DNA from: Trichoplax sp. H2
Lineage: Eukaryota > Placozoa > Uniplacotomia > Trichoplacea
Assembly: GCA_003344405.1 (NCBI GenBank)
Contig: NOWV01000067.1
Coordinates: 248,001 to 312,000, forward strand
Reading direction: 5' to 3'
Length of the DNA stretch: 64,000 bases
Positions 23,462 through 35,919 of this stretch are shown piece by piece; positions within the stretch are counted from its first letter, which is position 1; each line of letters starts with the position of its first letter. A program made the translations under genes and the position numbers. The notes beneath the pieces were generated by a model. It had not been told where the DNA came from and did not search any database. It saw only the letters and a list, made by a program, of their open reading frames with translations.

Positions 23462-23596
23462 GGTAACTATCAGAATATAGCAGTACGATTAGAAATACTT
23501 ATCAATTACTGGTTACGAAAGCAACAAATCCCTTCCCAAGAAACTATTAGTGATGGTAAAATGGCTGAAGAAGTATTAGCCCTGTTAGAACTCTAA
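23462..23596 (+). CDS. Candidate terminal exon, helical (death-fold-like?)
   Basis: After an ACATCAG acceptor-like site the frame reads GNYQNIAVRLEILINYWLRK, then MAEEVLALLEL and TAA. The pattern (hydrophobic helix ending in YWLRKQ, then a final amphipathic helix) recalls the last two helices of a death domain, but the match is by shape only. No partner exons were found. Confidence 0.2.
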   Translation, partial: GNYQNIAVRLEILINYWLRKQQIPSQETISDGKMAEEVLALLEL

Positions 23597-25127
23597 GCCA
23601 AGATATCGAATCTTATCCCACATAAGCTAGCTGCTGCTGTCTCTAAATTCCACTTGTAGCATCCACAATGTTGGGGTAGTTTCATAGTATGTATATTGTT
23701 TTACAATATCAAAGTGTTGTACAAAAGAAAATCGTGGCATTAAACCTCTTAAAAAACTGAAAAATCAACTGAAGATGCAACCAAACCATCTAAAAACTGT
23801 CGAAATACGATTGGATAGTGCGAAATTATTAGTCATTCTTAAACTCTATTCAACTATAACTGCTTGTTGCTTTCAAAATTTGGTTATATCATAGCTTGGA
23901 TCTATTCTTTCTTATACAAAAGGGGCTATAAAGGTGGATGTACAACGAGAATAGACTTTTTGTTTCTGGATGTAGTTATCCTATTCCTCATTATTCAATG
24001 AGTTCTTGCATTTCTAGCCACACTTGGCCGAAAGGATAGCAGGCGTCCATATAAATAAAGAATCCTCCGAGAAGAGAACCTATCAGCTTGAAGATTCCTC
24101 TAGACGACGTGTTGTAATGTAAATAAATCTAGCGCTAATCCACTTCCCTTCTTCTCACTAGAAAGTGCTTAGGCGGCATATTTTCAGGTGCCAACGCATC
24201 AGTTTGGAAAAAACATTTTATCGACAGTTTCCGGTCCATTACCTTTTGATACATAATCATCAACATTGCCAACGTCTCTCGCTATTTCTAACGCTGTGTT
24301 TTTTCGAGTCTTATTTTTCTATTGAAACAGACTTAGTGTTCTACTAGGATGAAATTATGATAATTTAGGAGTCATTCAATTAGATCATTTGGTGGATAAC
24401 ATGTTACGAATACAATATTTTAAAAGAAATTTGATTATCAATAATGACATTGTTCTATTCTTATGCAAAAGTGCCAACTCATCATTTTTCTGTTGAATTA
24501 GCCATACATCGAGTTTAATTAACGTTTTGTCAATCCTATTAATGCCATCACTGACATTCTTCAGCTTGAATTTTACGATCATCAACTATACTTCTGCGTT
24601 AGAGTGATCGTGTTGATAATTATATCACTTCGTCATACTATCGGCTAGAAACGTTGTATACGATAGTTTAAATAATCGATTGATTGATTGAATAACCAAT
24701 TCGATCATTTTAATAACTCCCACACCTATTTTGACGTCAGGCAAAGCAAACAATTTTGGTCTATAACTATTTCTAATCCAGCAATTGATTAGGCGGTGGA
24801 CATTCTGTGATCGCATTCGTTGACGGTGGTGAAATCAAAAGGATTGATTTCGATAAGGAAAATTCCCACAAGATACAGTAAGATCGATAAAAATGAAATG
24901 ATACCTTAATAAGGAGATTAGTCAACATCTCTGACGATAGCTAGTCTTAAAAGATACAAATCTTTCTTTGTGTAAAATAATCTATTCAAGGAGAAATTTA
25001 TAGCTTATCATGCTTCCGTGATAACCTACTATTTTAGATGTATTACTTTCGCTAACTATTTTGACTACTGACTAAGTAAAGACCTTGTCATGCTTTCATG
25101 TAGAACATAAGATAGCCTGTAAGAATC

Positions 25128-28100
25128 ATGGAGAAATCAAGCCACAATGCAGAAGAAATTCAACCTCGTCCATACCAATGCGAATTGTTGGACACTGCCT
25201 TAAAAAGTAATACGATAGTTTGCTTAAGTACTGGCAGTGGTAAAACTTTTATTGCTGTCATGCTGATAAAAAGGTTACAACATGAAATATCGGTCATGCC
25301 GTTGGAGCAAGGAGGAAAGAAAACATTTTTCTTGGTCAATACAGGTAAAGCAGAAGCTTCTTTTATTTCTATAGAGATTAGATAAATCGACGATTGCTAC
25401 CTCCTCGCACCATTAAGTTAAGGTTTATAGAATTCAACTCTTAAATCATATTTATTATAAAAATGCAGCCATACGGTACTCTAAAGTAGAGTTACCGTAA
25501 TCTAATTCTATCAATTAGATTGTCCTCGAATATATCCATTTTCACGTTAAATGACTGTAAGATGGATATTTGCTTCACCATTGACGATACTTAGAATTGT
25601 AGACTGTTTCTCATTCTATCCAATCAAAACTAAAAATTCACATTTCTAACTTACACGGCAGTTGTAACAAGCAATATCAAGTCCATATTTTTTGCCTAGT
25701 ACGCAAAAATTAAATCTATGATGAATTTAATATGTTTATTGACTCACTAACGGCTAAAAAATTTCTTTAAAGTCATGAACTAAAGCTTGAAATGATTGCA
25801 CGATACAGGATTTAGATAATCTAAACTATATCGAAATTTTTTAAATATTGCACAAATCTTGTAAGATAAAATGGAAGTTGTAGATAAATGACTCTTTCAC
25901 TCACTTACGATGACTAATAAGAATCAACAGCCTATCTGTCATCAATTTCGAATTAAATCTAAAATATCAATCTAAAATCAACTAGAAGATGTTTGCTTTA
26001 GAGCAATAGCAATATAAGGTCTTAATATACTTTCCTACAATTCCATCCGTTAAGATAGCCACCTGATATTGTAGAATATTTTAAACATTAATTTAGCTGT
26101 ATCCAATACTTGTCAATTGAAAGACAATCTTTCAATACTTACTGGCGGTTAATATAAAAGGTGCACTTTCTTTGTAGCCGATACTTTCCTATATCATAAT
26201 TAGCATGATCATCTTGATTACCTAAGTAAATAAGTAGTCAGACATAATTCGGTATTGATTAAAAGATGCAAATCTAATCTCCCCTAATTTATTGTTCAGA
26301 AGGTATCAGTAGGATTAGATGTTACTGAATAAAGATGTAAACAATCGCTAAGTATAATGACGGTTAAAACATGAAAATTTTAACGCAATCCAATAGTTAT
26401 GATCAGTTTGAGGTGGTACATACTCAAAGAACGGCAATTTAATTCAATTCAATAGTTAAATATGGGATGATTAGATACTCTGAAATACGGATTTTAAATC
26501 TAATTTAATAGTATCGATAAATATGGTATGATTAGCTACTCCGAAATAATAGAGTTTAAATCGAATTCAATAGTTATACATGGCTAGATATCGTACTCTG
26601 AAAAATAGAATTTAAATCTAATTTAATAGTTATAGATGATTGGATATATTATAAAAATAGAAATCTGAATCTAATTCAGGAGATAAATACGATATGATAA
26701 GGTACTCCGAAACAAGGGAATTTAATCGCATTTAACAGTTATAGATGACTAGATATATCATGAAATAAGGGAAATTTCAAGCTATAGTCTGACAGGAGAT
26801 ATAAAAATGAAATCTAAACCCGATTTAATAGCTACGGTTGATTCGAAACAGCAATAAGATGAAAGCTTAAAATCTAATTCAACAGTAGAGGTCAATGGCC
26901 TCAGCAAAAAACAAAAATTTAACTCCACTCAATACAGTACTGTAGTTGGAAACGATTATGTACATACTGTAAAGAAAGAAAACTCAACACTTTTTTATGA
27001 TTATATATGATTATATACTGTAAAACACGAAAATTGAACTCAAGCAAATCCATTATTAGGCAGGAATAACATTACATATTGCAAATATAAAAATAGAACG
27101 CAATTAAATACTTACCGTAGTAACCAAGCGTAATTAGACGGGATAAAATTAGAACGAGCTTAATTAATAATAAGCTTATACTATATATCGTATATAAATA
27201 TAATTTAATATCTCAAAAATATGAAGATTTAGCTAATTAAATTACTTATTAGATATGAATCATATGATTAGATAGCGCAGAAATGAAAATGCAATTTAAT
27301 GTCTAATAGCCTGATAGAATTAGATACTGAACTACTGAAGATGTTTTAAGTTGGGATATCTTTAGTATGCATAACAGCTATATTACATTTCTCTCGATAA
27401 TATCGAATAAGAAATTTCTCTCTCCTCTTCAATAAACACTGATAGAAATTTGATAGAAAAAAGCGTAATAGTGTTCTGAGCCAGGACAATTCCAGCCCAG
27501 GGTGAAAAACGCAAATAAAAATTTGTATTCAGTTTACATTAGTCATCACAACCAGCAACTGAAATTATCTTAATACTCTAGAATTAAAAGTAGTAAGATT
27601 AAAAAGCAATTGATTTATACTTAACATTTTACTAATCATAAAATAAGGTTAAAGTGATTGTCATCCAGTCATTAGTTTCAATAATAAACTTAGTTACGTA
27701 TTAGTAGAAAGGACTGTATTTACTATTCTCCCATTTCTGTGTACAAGTATAGTAGACAACCCATTTTAAGTAGATTTTATCACTGCTATCAAGTGCAATC
27801 TTAAACTGGAGCTATCTATCAACAAGAATACAGGGCAGTGCACTAAGGAGTAGTTTACTGATTATTTGAGAGCATAACTGCCACTGCTATATGGTTTCCT
27901 GTCCAACTGGAAACTATCTGCTCATTAGAATGCAGTGCATCAAGATGTAAACTATGATTAATGCGGTATTAAGATCGTCTGATCTACTATCGTGTACACA
28001 CGAAAGTGCTTATTTTTGTTGACTATCTGATCTATTCTTATATTGTTTTGATTGGAAAATAACCATTATCTCTCATGACTACAAATTGATATTTTAGCAT

Positions 28101-31100
28101 GATGGAAGAGTCCCCAATACCTTTAATGCACAATACTAGTCGAAAATATGTATAAAAACTATAAAATCACCCATTCATATTTTATAATCATTAATTTATT
28201 TGCTAAAACGGCAGCATTATCGTTAATATCAACTAGATAGGAAAGAGCATAAACTGAATATTCTAGAAAAGGAAATATTGACGGACATTAATAAATTATA
28301 GTATGAGTCAGCAATTAAAGTTGCTCAGACAGCTAACAAATTTTACTAAGTGTAAGCGAACAAAACCATAATTTCATTTAAAATTATTCTATTAGTATAC
28401 TGACCTCATATTAACACATTACTGTTGTTGTTTTTCTATGGGCATACCCAGTTGCATTGGTGAGACAGCAAAGTAAGGTATTAGAGAAACATACCAATTT
28501 AAAAATTGGCAACTATGCTGGCGAAGATGGCGTGGATTTATGGAAACAGCCAAAATGGAAGGAGGAACTGGAATCTCATCAAGTTCTGGTCATGACAGCA
28601 GCTATCTTACTGCAAATTTTACAACATGGCTACATTAAAGTCAGTCATATTAATTTGCTAATATTCGATGAGTGCCATCAAGCTGTAGGTAGGCATGTTT
28701 ATGCCCAGATTATGCGAGATTATGTCCATACTGAAGATGCAATAAGGCGTCCAATCATATTTGGCCTTACAGCATCAGTAATTCATGGGAAATGCAAGGA
28801 AAGTCAAATTGAGCTCAAGATTAAGCAATTAGAATCATTAATGTTGAGTCGCGTAGCTACCACAACATTTCAACAAAATTTATCCAAATATAGTACAAAA
28901 CCTCAAGAGGATTTAGTCTTTTTTCGTCAATCTGATGTAGATAAATTTGGCTTAAAGTCAAAATTAAGCTATTTATTGGACGATGTTACCATCCACAAAG
29001 AATATTGGAGTGAAAGCCGTGATGAAGAATACCTACATGACTATAATAGGCTTCAATTGCACACTCGAATTATAGAAAGTGCTCACAAAGATTGTATTTC
29101 AGTATACGAAGAGCTAGGTGAGTTTGGTTTGCATATTATGATCAAATCTCTTATTACCCAGTTTGAAGGTCTAAAAGTTGGTATCAATCGATATGAAATT
29201 AAGATATTGCAGCTAATCTTGAGAAATTTAAAGCAAATTCAAGAGAATGTTATAGATGTCGATGGTAGTAATTGGAAATCTGTCTATTCTCATCCCAAGA
29301 TATTTTTACTTTTAAACGTCTTGCAAAAGTATCAAGCCAATCTAAAGGATAATATCAAGGAATTTTGCGGTATAATTTTCGTTGAAAAACGTTGCATAGC
29401 TACGGTTTTAAGCCAGATATTGAATACCTTAGCGGATTTAATGCCTTCAACGTGGTCATTATTTAAATGCGGTTTTGTAATTGGCCATGGTACAAAAGTA
29501 AGCTCTAATCAAGTCATGACCAATATGACGAATCGGCAGCAGGCTTGTAACATTAATAAATTTCGCCAGCATCAGATTAATTTATTAATAGCAACTAATG
29601 TTATTGAAGAGGGTATCGACATTCCTAAATGTAACATCGTTATTCGTTTTAACGAAATTAAAACATTTAGCTCGTATATGCAATCTAAAGGTAGAGCCCG
29701 AGCTAAATTGTCTCATTTTATTATCATGATTGACGAAAAGGATAAGAAAATGAAATTAAATCAAATACAATATTGGTCTAAGCTTGAACAGCATTTGCAA
29801 CAACACTGCCATAACAGGGAAGCTGCCAACGAAATGATTGATTTTCTATCCAATTTAGAATTCGAGTTATCACCACCTTTCGAAATTAAATCTACTGGGG
29901 CTAAGCTAACCGTGCATAATTGTATTCAGCTTTTAAATTGGTTAGTTCAGTATTTAAAGTGGTGCTAATGAAGTGATTAGATATATCTAGCGGTTTAATT
30001 GTTACTGTAAGGATAAACTCTCCTGTTATAGAAAGATAAATTATTTCTTACACTACCACTGCTAATATCTGTAAGAATTAAAATATCATTTTTAATAACT
30101 AATATTTTCCTGATTGCTTTCATCAAGGTATTGCAGCTCACTACCAAGAGACATATACACGCCAGCATCACCGCTTGTGAAATTTGATGAGTTAGGGCTT
30201 GAGAGCTATAGAGCAACTATTACGATGCCTAGTTGCTCACCTCTAACTAGTAGTATTTCGGTGAGAATAAGAGATTTTAAGATATACGTACTGTTATTGT
30301 ATATAGTAGAATTTATCCTCGGTTATCCAGTTAATCAATATTTGAGGTACTATCTTACTCGTCATCGTTAATTATAGCATGGCTAATAATGATGTTTTAA
30401 TTTTCTCAATAAACATTAAGATACCTATGTCTCATATCATCATTAGTGTTAGCATAGCATGTAGTCGCCATTTAAACTGCTAAAGGAAATAAACTTCAAA
30501 GCATATGATTTCTAGATCAATTATAGCTTGGCGTTTTTAATCTACTAAACTTTGAACCATCAGTATTCCGTGCTATCATCAACTCTAGCCGTATAGATGT
30601 CTCTTAGTCTGTTAAAGGAATTTAGCTTTAAAATATGCGTTTTCTCGGTGGATTACAACACAACCAATTTTTTTCTCCTAAGAGAAATCGAAATTTGAAA
30701 CACTTCTATTCCATATCCTCCTCAGCTATATTATAGTGTATTATTGTTTGCAGTCTTGCCAAAACCTCAACCACAATAGTCATTACATTCAATATCATCA
30801 TTACCTGTCTTATAAAATCATGTTTAAATATTCTATCGTTGTAGTATTATTCCGATAGCATTTTGCTAACTCGTGTCCATCATTTCTCTTGACTGTTAGG
30901 GGCCATATATGAAAAATAAGAAAGCTGCCAAAATGGAAACGGCTTTCATCGTATGCAAAGAATTATATAAAATTGGGCAATTTAATGATCATCTTATTCC
31001 TGCAAATTATCTCGTAGCAGAGGTATCAAAAGATGATGAAGATATCAATAACGAAAATGAAGACTCTAAAGTCAATATTCTTGAGTATGAACGCCACGTA

Positions 31101-34100
31101 AGTATAAGTAGATATTGCACTCTTCCTGCTAGATTTTCTTTCCAATCTATTCATGAAAGTGTACTTGGGATATATAAATAGCTGCCAGAAATTTTACAAA
31201 ATTGCCATCCTCAAGAAAATGAAGCGGTTTCTCTATACCTTTTTTCGCTCCATCCTTCTTATGAAGTATACGATAAAAGACAATTTGGTATCATCACGTC
31301 AAAGCTATTGCCTCAGGTTCGTCTAAATGATTTGTTACAATAATATTTACTTAAAAATTATTACCTAAAGTTCTCAAGACCTTTAAATATTGATCGCAGC
31401 TTGAAATACTATGAAACTTTTTAAGATGTACTGTAGAGTTAGCCAATTCAATGGATTATTTACTCTCTATCTCTCAATAAAAAATATATCGCAAATAATG
31501 ATTTGATGCAATTTATGGCTTGTTTACATATCAAAACTACGTACACCGACTATGCTAGCTACCTGAACAAATCTTAAGACACATAAAATAATTGAAATTT
31601 ATTATTTAGCCTTCTATTTCATCCATCAGGCCTAGAAATCGAAATTTGACATTAGTGTGAAAATGGATAATTTGAATTTTAACTGTGATAAATTGACTAT
31701 CAAAGTAAATGATGATTGCTATATTGTATATCAACCACCTCAGAATCTACCGGAAGATAGCATATAGTGTAATTATAAATCCTTAGAGCTGTTCTTAAAG
31801 CATTTTCCTTAATTAATGGTTCATTCTAGATATATAAAATTCAATTTTAGCCATGTAAGAAATTTAGATCAGGGAAATCATCTTCTAGATTGTTATCTAT
31901 AAAAATAAAAATGATCGCAATTTTTAATTCATTTCAGCTGCCGTCCTTTTCTCTTTATACACCATATGGCGAGACGAAGATATCGATAAGACTTTGTTCT
32001 TCGACGAAGTATATTAATCACCAAGACATGCTCAAAATCCATCGATTCAATCGTACTATGGCAAAGTCTGTCTTTGCTTTCCATAATGACTCCCTTCAAT
32101 TCGAAGCTAGCAACAGTTATTCTGGATATTTAGTGGTACCGATTAGGAGCGAAACCAGCCCAATTGAGGATCGATGGTAAGTGTTGCTGAAGTTAGAGAA
32201 TAATTTAACCCCTTGTTTTCTATTTAAGCTATTCGTTTTTATAATACCATGCCAATAAAAGATCTAATGCACCTATTAGCAAATTTAGCTTTTAATTAAT
32301 TTTACTCTAACTGTAAGTAAAAACGATGATATACGCGTGTAAGCTGTAATGATAGAGAAAATATACCATATCTTATATCATGCTTCGAGGAATTATACTT
32401 AGTTCCTTCTATGGCAAACTAGATTACTAGGGTATATCGAATTTATTTTTCTAAAATTCTAATAAATGTCTAGTTTAGTTTGTAACATCGAACCTAGTGC
32501 ATAGTTGCTTAAAATATGGTAGAAATTCCTAGTTAAATAAGACTGGTAATCGTTGTCCGGACTCTGTCTAAGTACGTCAATTAATCAACTCGCAAATAGT
32601 TATTTTTTCGCTTAAATTGGCATTATTTTTTGCGCTTAGGGAAGGAGATATTGACTACGACTTTCTCAGCAGAATCGCAAGTTATAACAAAACTTTTATC
32701 CCAATCGATCTTGCGAATTTAGATATACTAAATGATGTGATTATAACTCGAAATTACGGAAATAATCCAAGTTACTACGAAGTAGCTCAAATTTGTAGAC
32801 ATCGTACACCTGTTGATAACTTGTGGGGAGAATCTAACCTGAATTTCATAACATATTATCAAGAAAAATATGGTATCATGATCAAAAATACAACACAACC
32901 TTTACTTCGGCCTAAATATTTATCTAAAAAGCGTAACATGTTACGGTCTAATTCAGGGCAAAAGTCTCAATTTTCTGTAAAATCTTGCAATAAGAGTCAA
33001 ACGCAATCTGTGGCAGATACTATAACTCATCATTCGAATGGCAAATCGAAGGTTATCGAATTGATTCCAGAACTTTGTAAAAGGTCTATTTTTCCGGCTT
33101 CAGTTTGGAAAAGCTTAGCTTGTATTCGATCTATTTTATGGCGTATGGAAAGTATGCTTTCGGTAAAGGAAGTTGAGAATAAAATGCAAGAGTCGTGGAT
33201 AGTCGGTTCGTCACGAAACGAAAGACAGTTACAAAACAATTCCCTAACCATGACTATATTGAAGGCATTAACATTAGCTAGGGCAAATGATGATTTTAAC
33301 CTAGAAACATTGGAATTCCTGGGTGACTCTTACTTAAAATATGCAGTCTCCATCTCCTTCTTCCTGTCCTATTCTAAATTTCACGAAGGCCAACTCAGCT
33401 CACTTAAATCGAAAATTGTCAGTAACGAAAATTTATATCAAATTGGTATAAAAATGGGTTTACCAGGTTATATTATAGGCCATAATGTGGATCAAAACGA
33501 TATGTGGGTTCCTCCGGGATTTTCCATTGCCAAAAAAAGCGATAGCATTGGACTGGAGGAGCAACTATCAACGCTCAATCTTAGTATGACCTCCCGAGTG
33601 CATCCAACCCAGAAATTAAAAAATAAATGCATCGCCGATGTTATGGAAGCTTTATTAGGTGGAATTCTTTTAGAACTTGGAGAGAATTCTGCCAATAACT
33701 TTATCACGAATAATTTGGGTATCAAAGTTGGCAGGCTATCTCATAATATTGCGAAACTCGATGATGATGCAAGAAAGGAAATCAGCAAAATCTATAACGC
33801 ACATAACCTAAAAGATTTAGAAGCAGTACTTGGATATAGTTTCAAAGATCGAAAACTATTAATTAGTGCTCTAACTCATGCAACTTACAACCATAATCGA
33901 ATAGCTGAAGGTGTTGGATGCTATCAAAGGTTGGAATTTTTAGGCGATGCAATTTTACAGTATATTGTAGTGCGGCATTGCTATCATGCGAATAACAACT
34001 ACAAGCCTGCAGATCTACACGATTTTGTAGAGGCATCATTACAGAATGAAAGTCTTGCAGTTATGACTATGGTTTATAGCATTCATAAATATTTCTTTTA

Positions 34101-34824
34101 CAATTCACCATCCTTATTTAGCCAAATTAATCAACTTCTACAGATCGTCGATACGGTTAGTCTAAAAGCTTGTAATACTAGTAATATCTAGTCATTAGCT
34201 ATTGTGAAGGTTAAACTCTTGTTTTTATTTAGAATGAAGAGTGTGAACAAAGATTATCTACAGAAGAGAAAGCTTTGGTCTATTCCAACAGTTTAAAAGA
34301 CGGCGTAATGATTCCTAAACCATTAGGAGACCTGTTTGAATCTTTAATTGGAGCTATTTTTATTGATTGTGGGCGATCTATAGAGGTAGTCAATGACCTA
34401 GTGCTGAGACTTCTTCAACCGCAACATGGTAAATTTAAATTATAGATAGTCGATGGATTGTAATGGATCGAGAGTGTGCCGGTATTTATTAGTTCCATCT
34501 TTATGATTTTGTCACAGCTATATTTGCACAGGGCGTTCCAAAATCTCCAATTCGAATACTCCATGAGAAATTTCCATCTGGCCTGCTTTTTAAGTAAATA
34601 GATTTTATTTAAAATGACATTAAGTTTAGCTAGGCTATGATGTACTAAGCTTAGATTTCTTTTTACGGATTAGGAAAGAGGAAACTGAGGATAATTCCTT
34701 GAGAAAGTTATCATTGCAAGTGCCAGACGGGAGTTACTTTACCGCAACCGGTATTAATTACAAGCATTGCAAGAAATTATTATGTATGATGGCATTGAGA
34801 TGTTACGATGAAAACAGCAATTAG
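25128..34824 (+). CDS. DICER1: Dicer ribonuclease, complete ten-exon gene
   Basis: Cleaves double-stranded RNA into small RNAs. Exons: 25128-25344, 28452-29940, 30128-30260, 30900-31097, 31182-31316, 31938-32176, 32640-34155, 34233-34428, 34518-34593, 34674-34824; phases agree throughout, 1449 residues. Helicase: motif I STGSGKT (34-40), DECH (145-148), LTAS, EEGIDIPKCN and SKGRARAK. DUF283 starts near 552 (TGAKLTVHNC..LLNWYCSSLP). The platform follows at about 620-800 and PAZ at about 804-910 (ending TQPLLRPK). RNase IIIa has TLEFLGDSYLK and CIADVMEALLG; RNase IIIb has RLEFLGDAILQY and LGDLFESLIGAI, so both metal-binding acidic sets look intact. The C-terminal dsRBD is short and degenerate. 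The exon 2 donor (TTG|GTTAGT) and the 34518 acceptor were chosen because they restore WYCSSLP and GVPKSPIR in frame. Placozoans may carry several Dicers; which one this is cannot be told. Confidence 0.97.
25345..28451 (+). repeat. Dicer intron 1, with degenerate ~70-bp tandem repeats
   Basis: A 3.1-kb intron in a gene whose other introns are under 0.7 kb. From about 26370 to 27340 it consists of degenerate, roughly 65-75-bp units built on AATTTAAATCTAATTCAATAG, TTATAGATGATTAGATA and ACTCTGAAATA. No open frame or splice-bounded exon is visible. Confidence 0.75.
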
Positions 34825-34939
34825 AAATTAGAGTATTTTAGGGTTTAAGTAAGTCACGTATGACGCGGAATAGAAATCATTGTGTAAAATGTTTAATTTG
34901 ATACCTGTATGAACGAAGATGGCTATATGTGTAGATGTT

Positions 34940-34945
34940 AATAAA
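34940..34945 (+). terminator. Candidate Dicer polyadenylation signal
   Basis: AATAAA 116 bases after the Dicer stop codon, just upstream of a T-rich stretch. Confidence 0.5.
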
Positions 34946-35919
34946 AAAGACTTTTCAGTTTTTACTCCATGCAATTAATTATAGATTATAATGCTAAACT
35001 GATTGTAGTTATTGAATATTTTTATATATATTATCTGTGGTGTAAGAGTATATTTCACATTTGGGTATGAGGGTATTCAAACCATGCATTTATATGGGAA
35101 ATTAGGATCAACATTAAATAACTAGTTAATATTTGGGCTACTTCTTTCTTCATGTAATGAATCTTTTACTGCTCGGGACAACAGTCGTGATGCCGTATCA
35201 GTAACATATAACTTAATCAATTTTCATTACTTAATTTCAACATGTCCACCTAGTCAACAATCACGAAAACATTCACAGTAGAATATTTAATTCAAGATCC
35301 TTGCCAAACACGAATTGGAACCAGATTAAAGGGTTAAGTAATGGTACAAGAAATATGTTTCATAACAACATTAAAAATCATTTTATTAAAAGACTGATTT
35401 CAAGTTGTTGCCTGTTAACAAATCGTAAGATCTCAATATGACCAGCTATGATATAAGATTAAACCGATTCAAAGCTAAAGTGTGTCACGTCGATGAAAAT
35501 CTCACAACTTTGACAACATGTAATTTCTAGCATTTTATATTTAAAAGGTATCGTAGTTTCTTAAGCAGAGATAAATCGTTTTTTTCTTACATGACTTCAG
35601 AGTAGAATCAGATGGTATATACAGTACTCTATAAAACTGCAAGAAACTAACAGCGTAAGGATCCATTTAAAGAAATTGCTAACATTTACAAAGCATAACT
35701 GACTTCGGGATAAATTAACGGAGAAGAAGCGAACTACATACAAATTAAAATATATTGAGTATATTGTAATGTCTTTACTGGCAAAGTAAGCTATTGGCGT
35801 ACATTCCATTTTCTCGGTTTCGGAAGTCTATTCAAATAAGCCCAAATGCGAACAGTGAGCAAAGCAAAATTAAATTAATGGGAGTAGAATTAGTTTTCTA
35901 ATGTTACTTTAGCTACTAC
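34946..35919. other. Convergent intergenic interval, Dicer / NCAPD3
   Basis: Holds the 3' ends of two convergent genes. The 70-codon ORF at 35597-35809 (-) shows no family features. Confidence 0.5.

Larger units (their letters stand above)
22705..25127. other. Interval between ankyrin gene and Dicer, with unassigned coding-like frames
   Basis: No gene can be assembled. Coding-like frames occur at about 23207-23405 (-), 23462-23596 (+), 24385-24585 (-) and 24625-24816 (-); the first two are listed separately. The 24625-24816 frame contains VHRLINCWIRNSYRP, somewhat like the 23.5-kb frame (LINYWLRKQQ). Confidence 0.4.
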
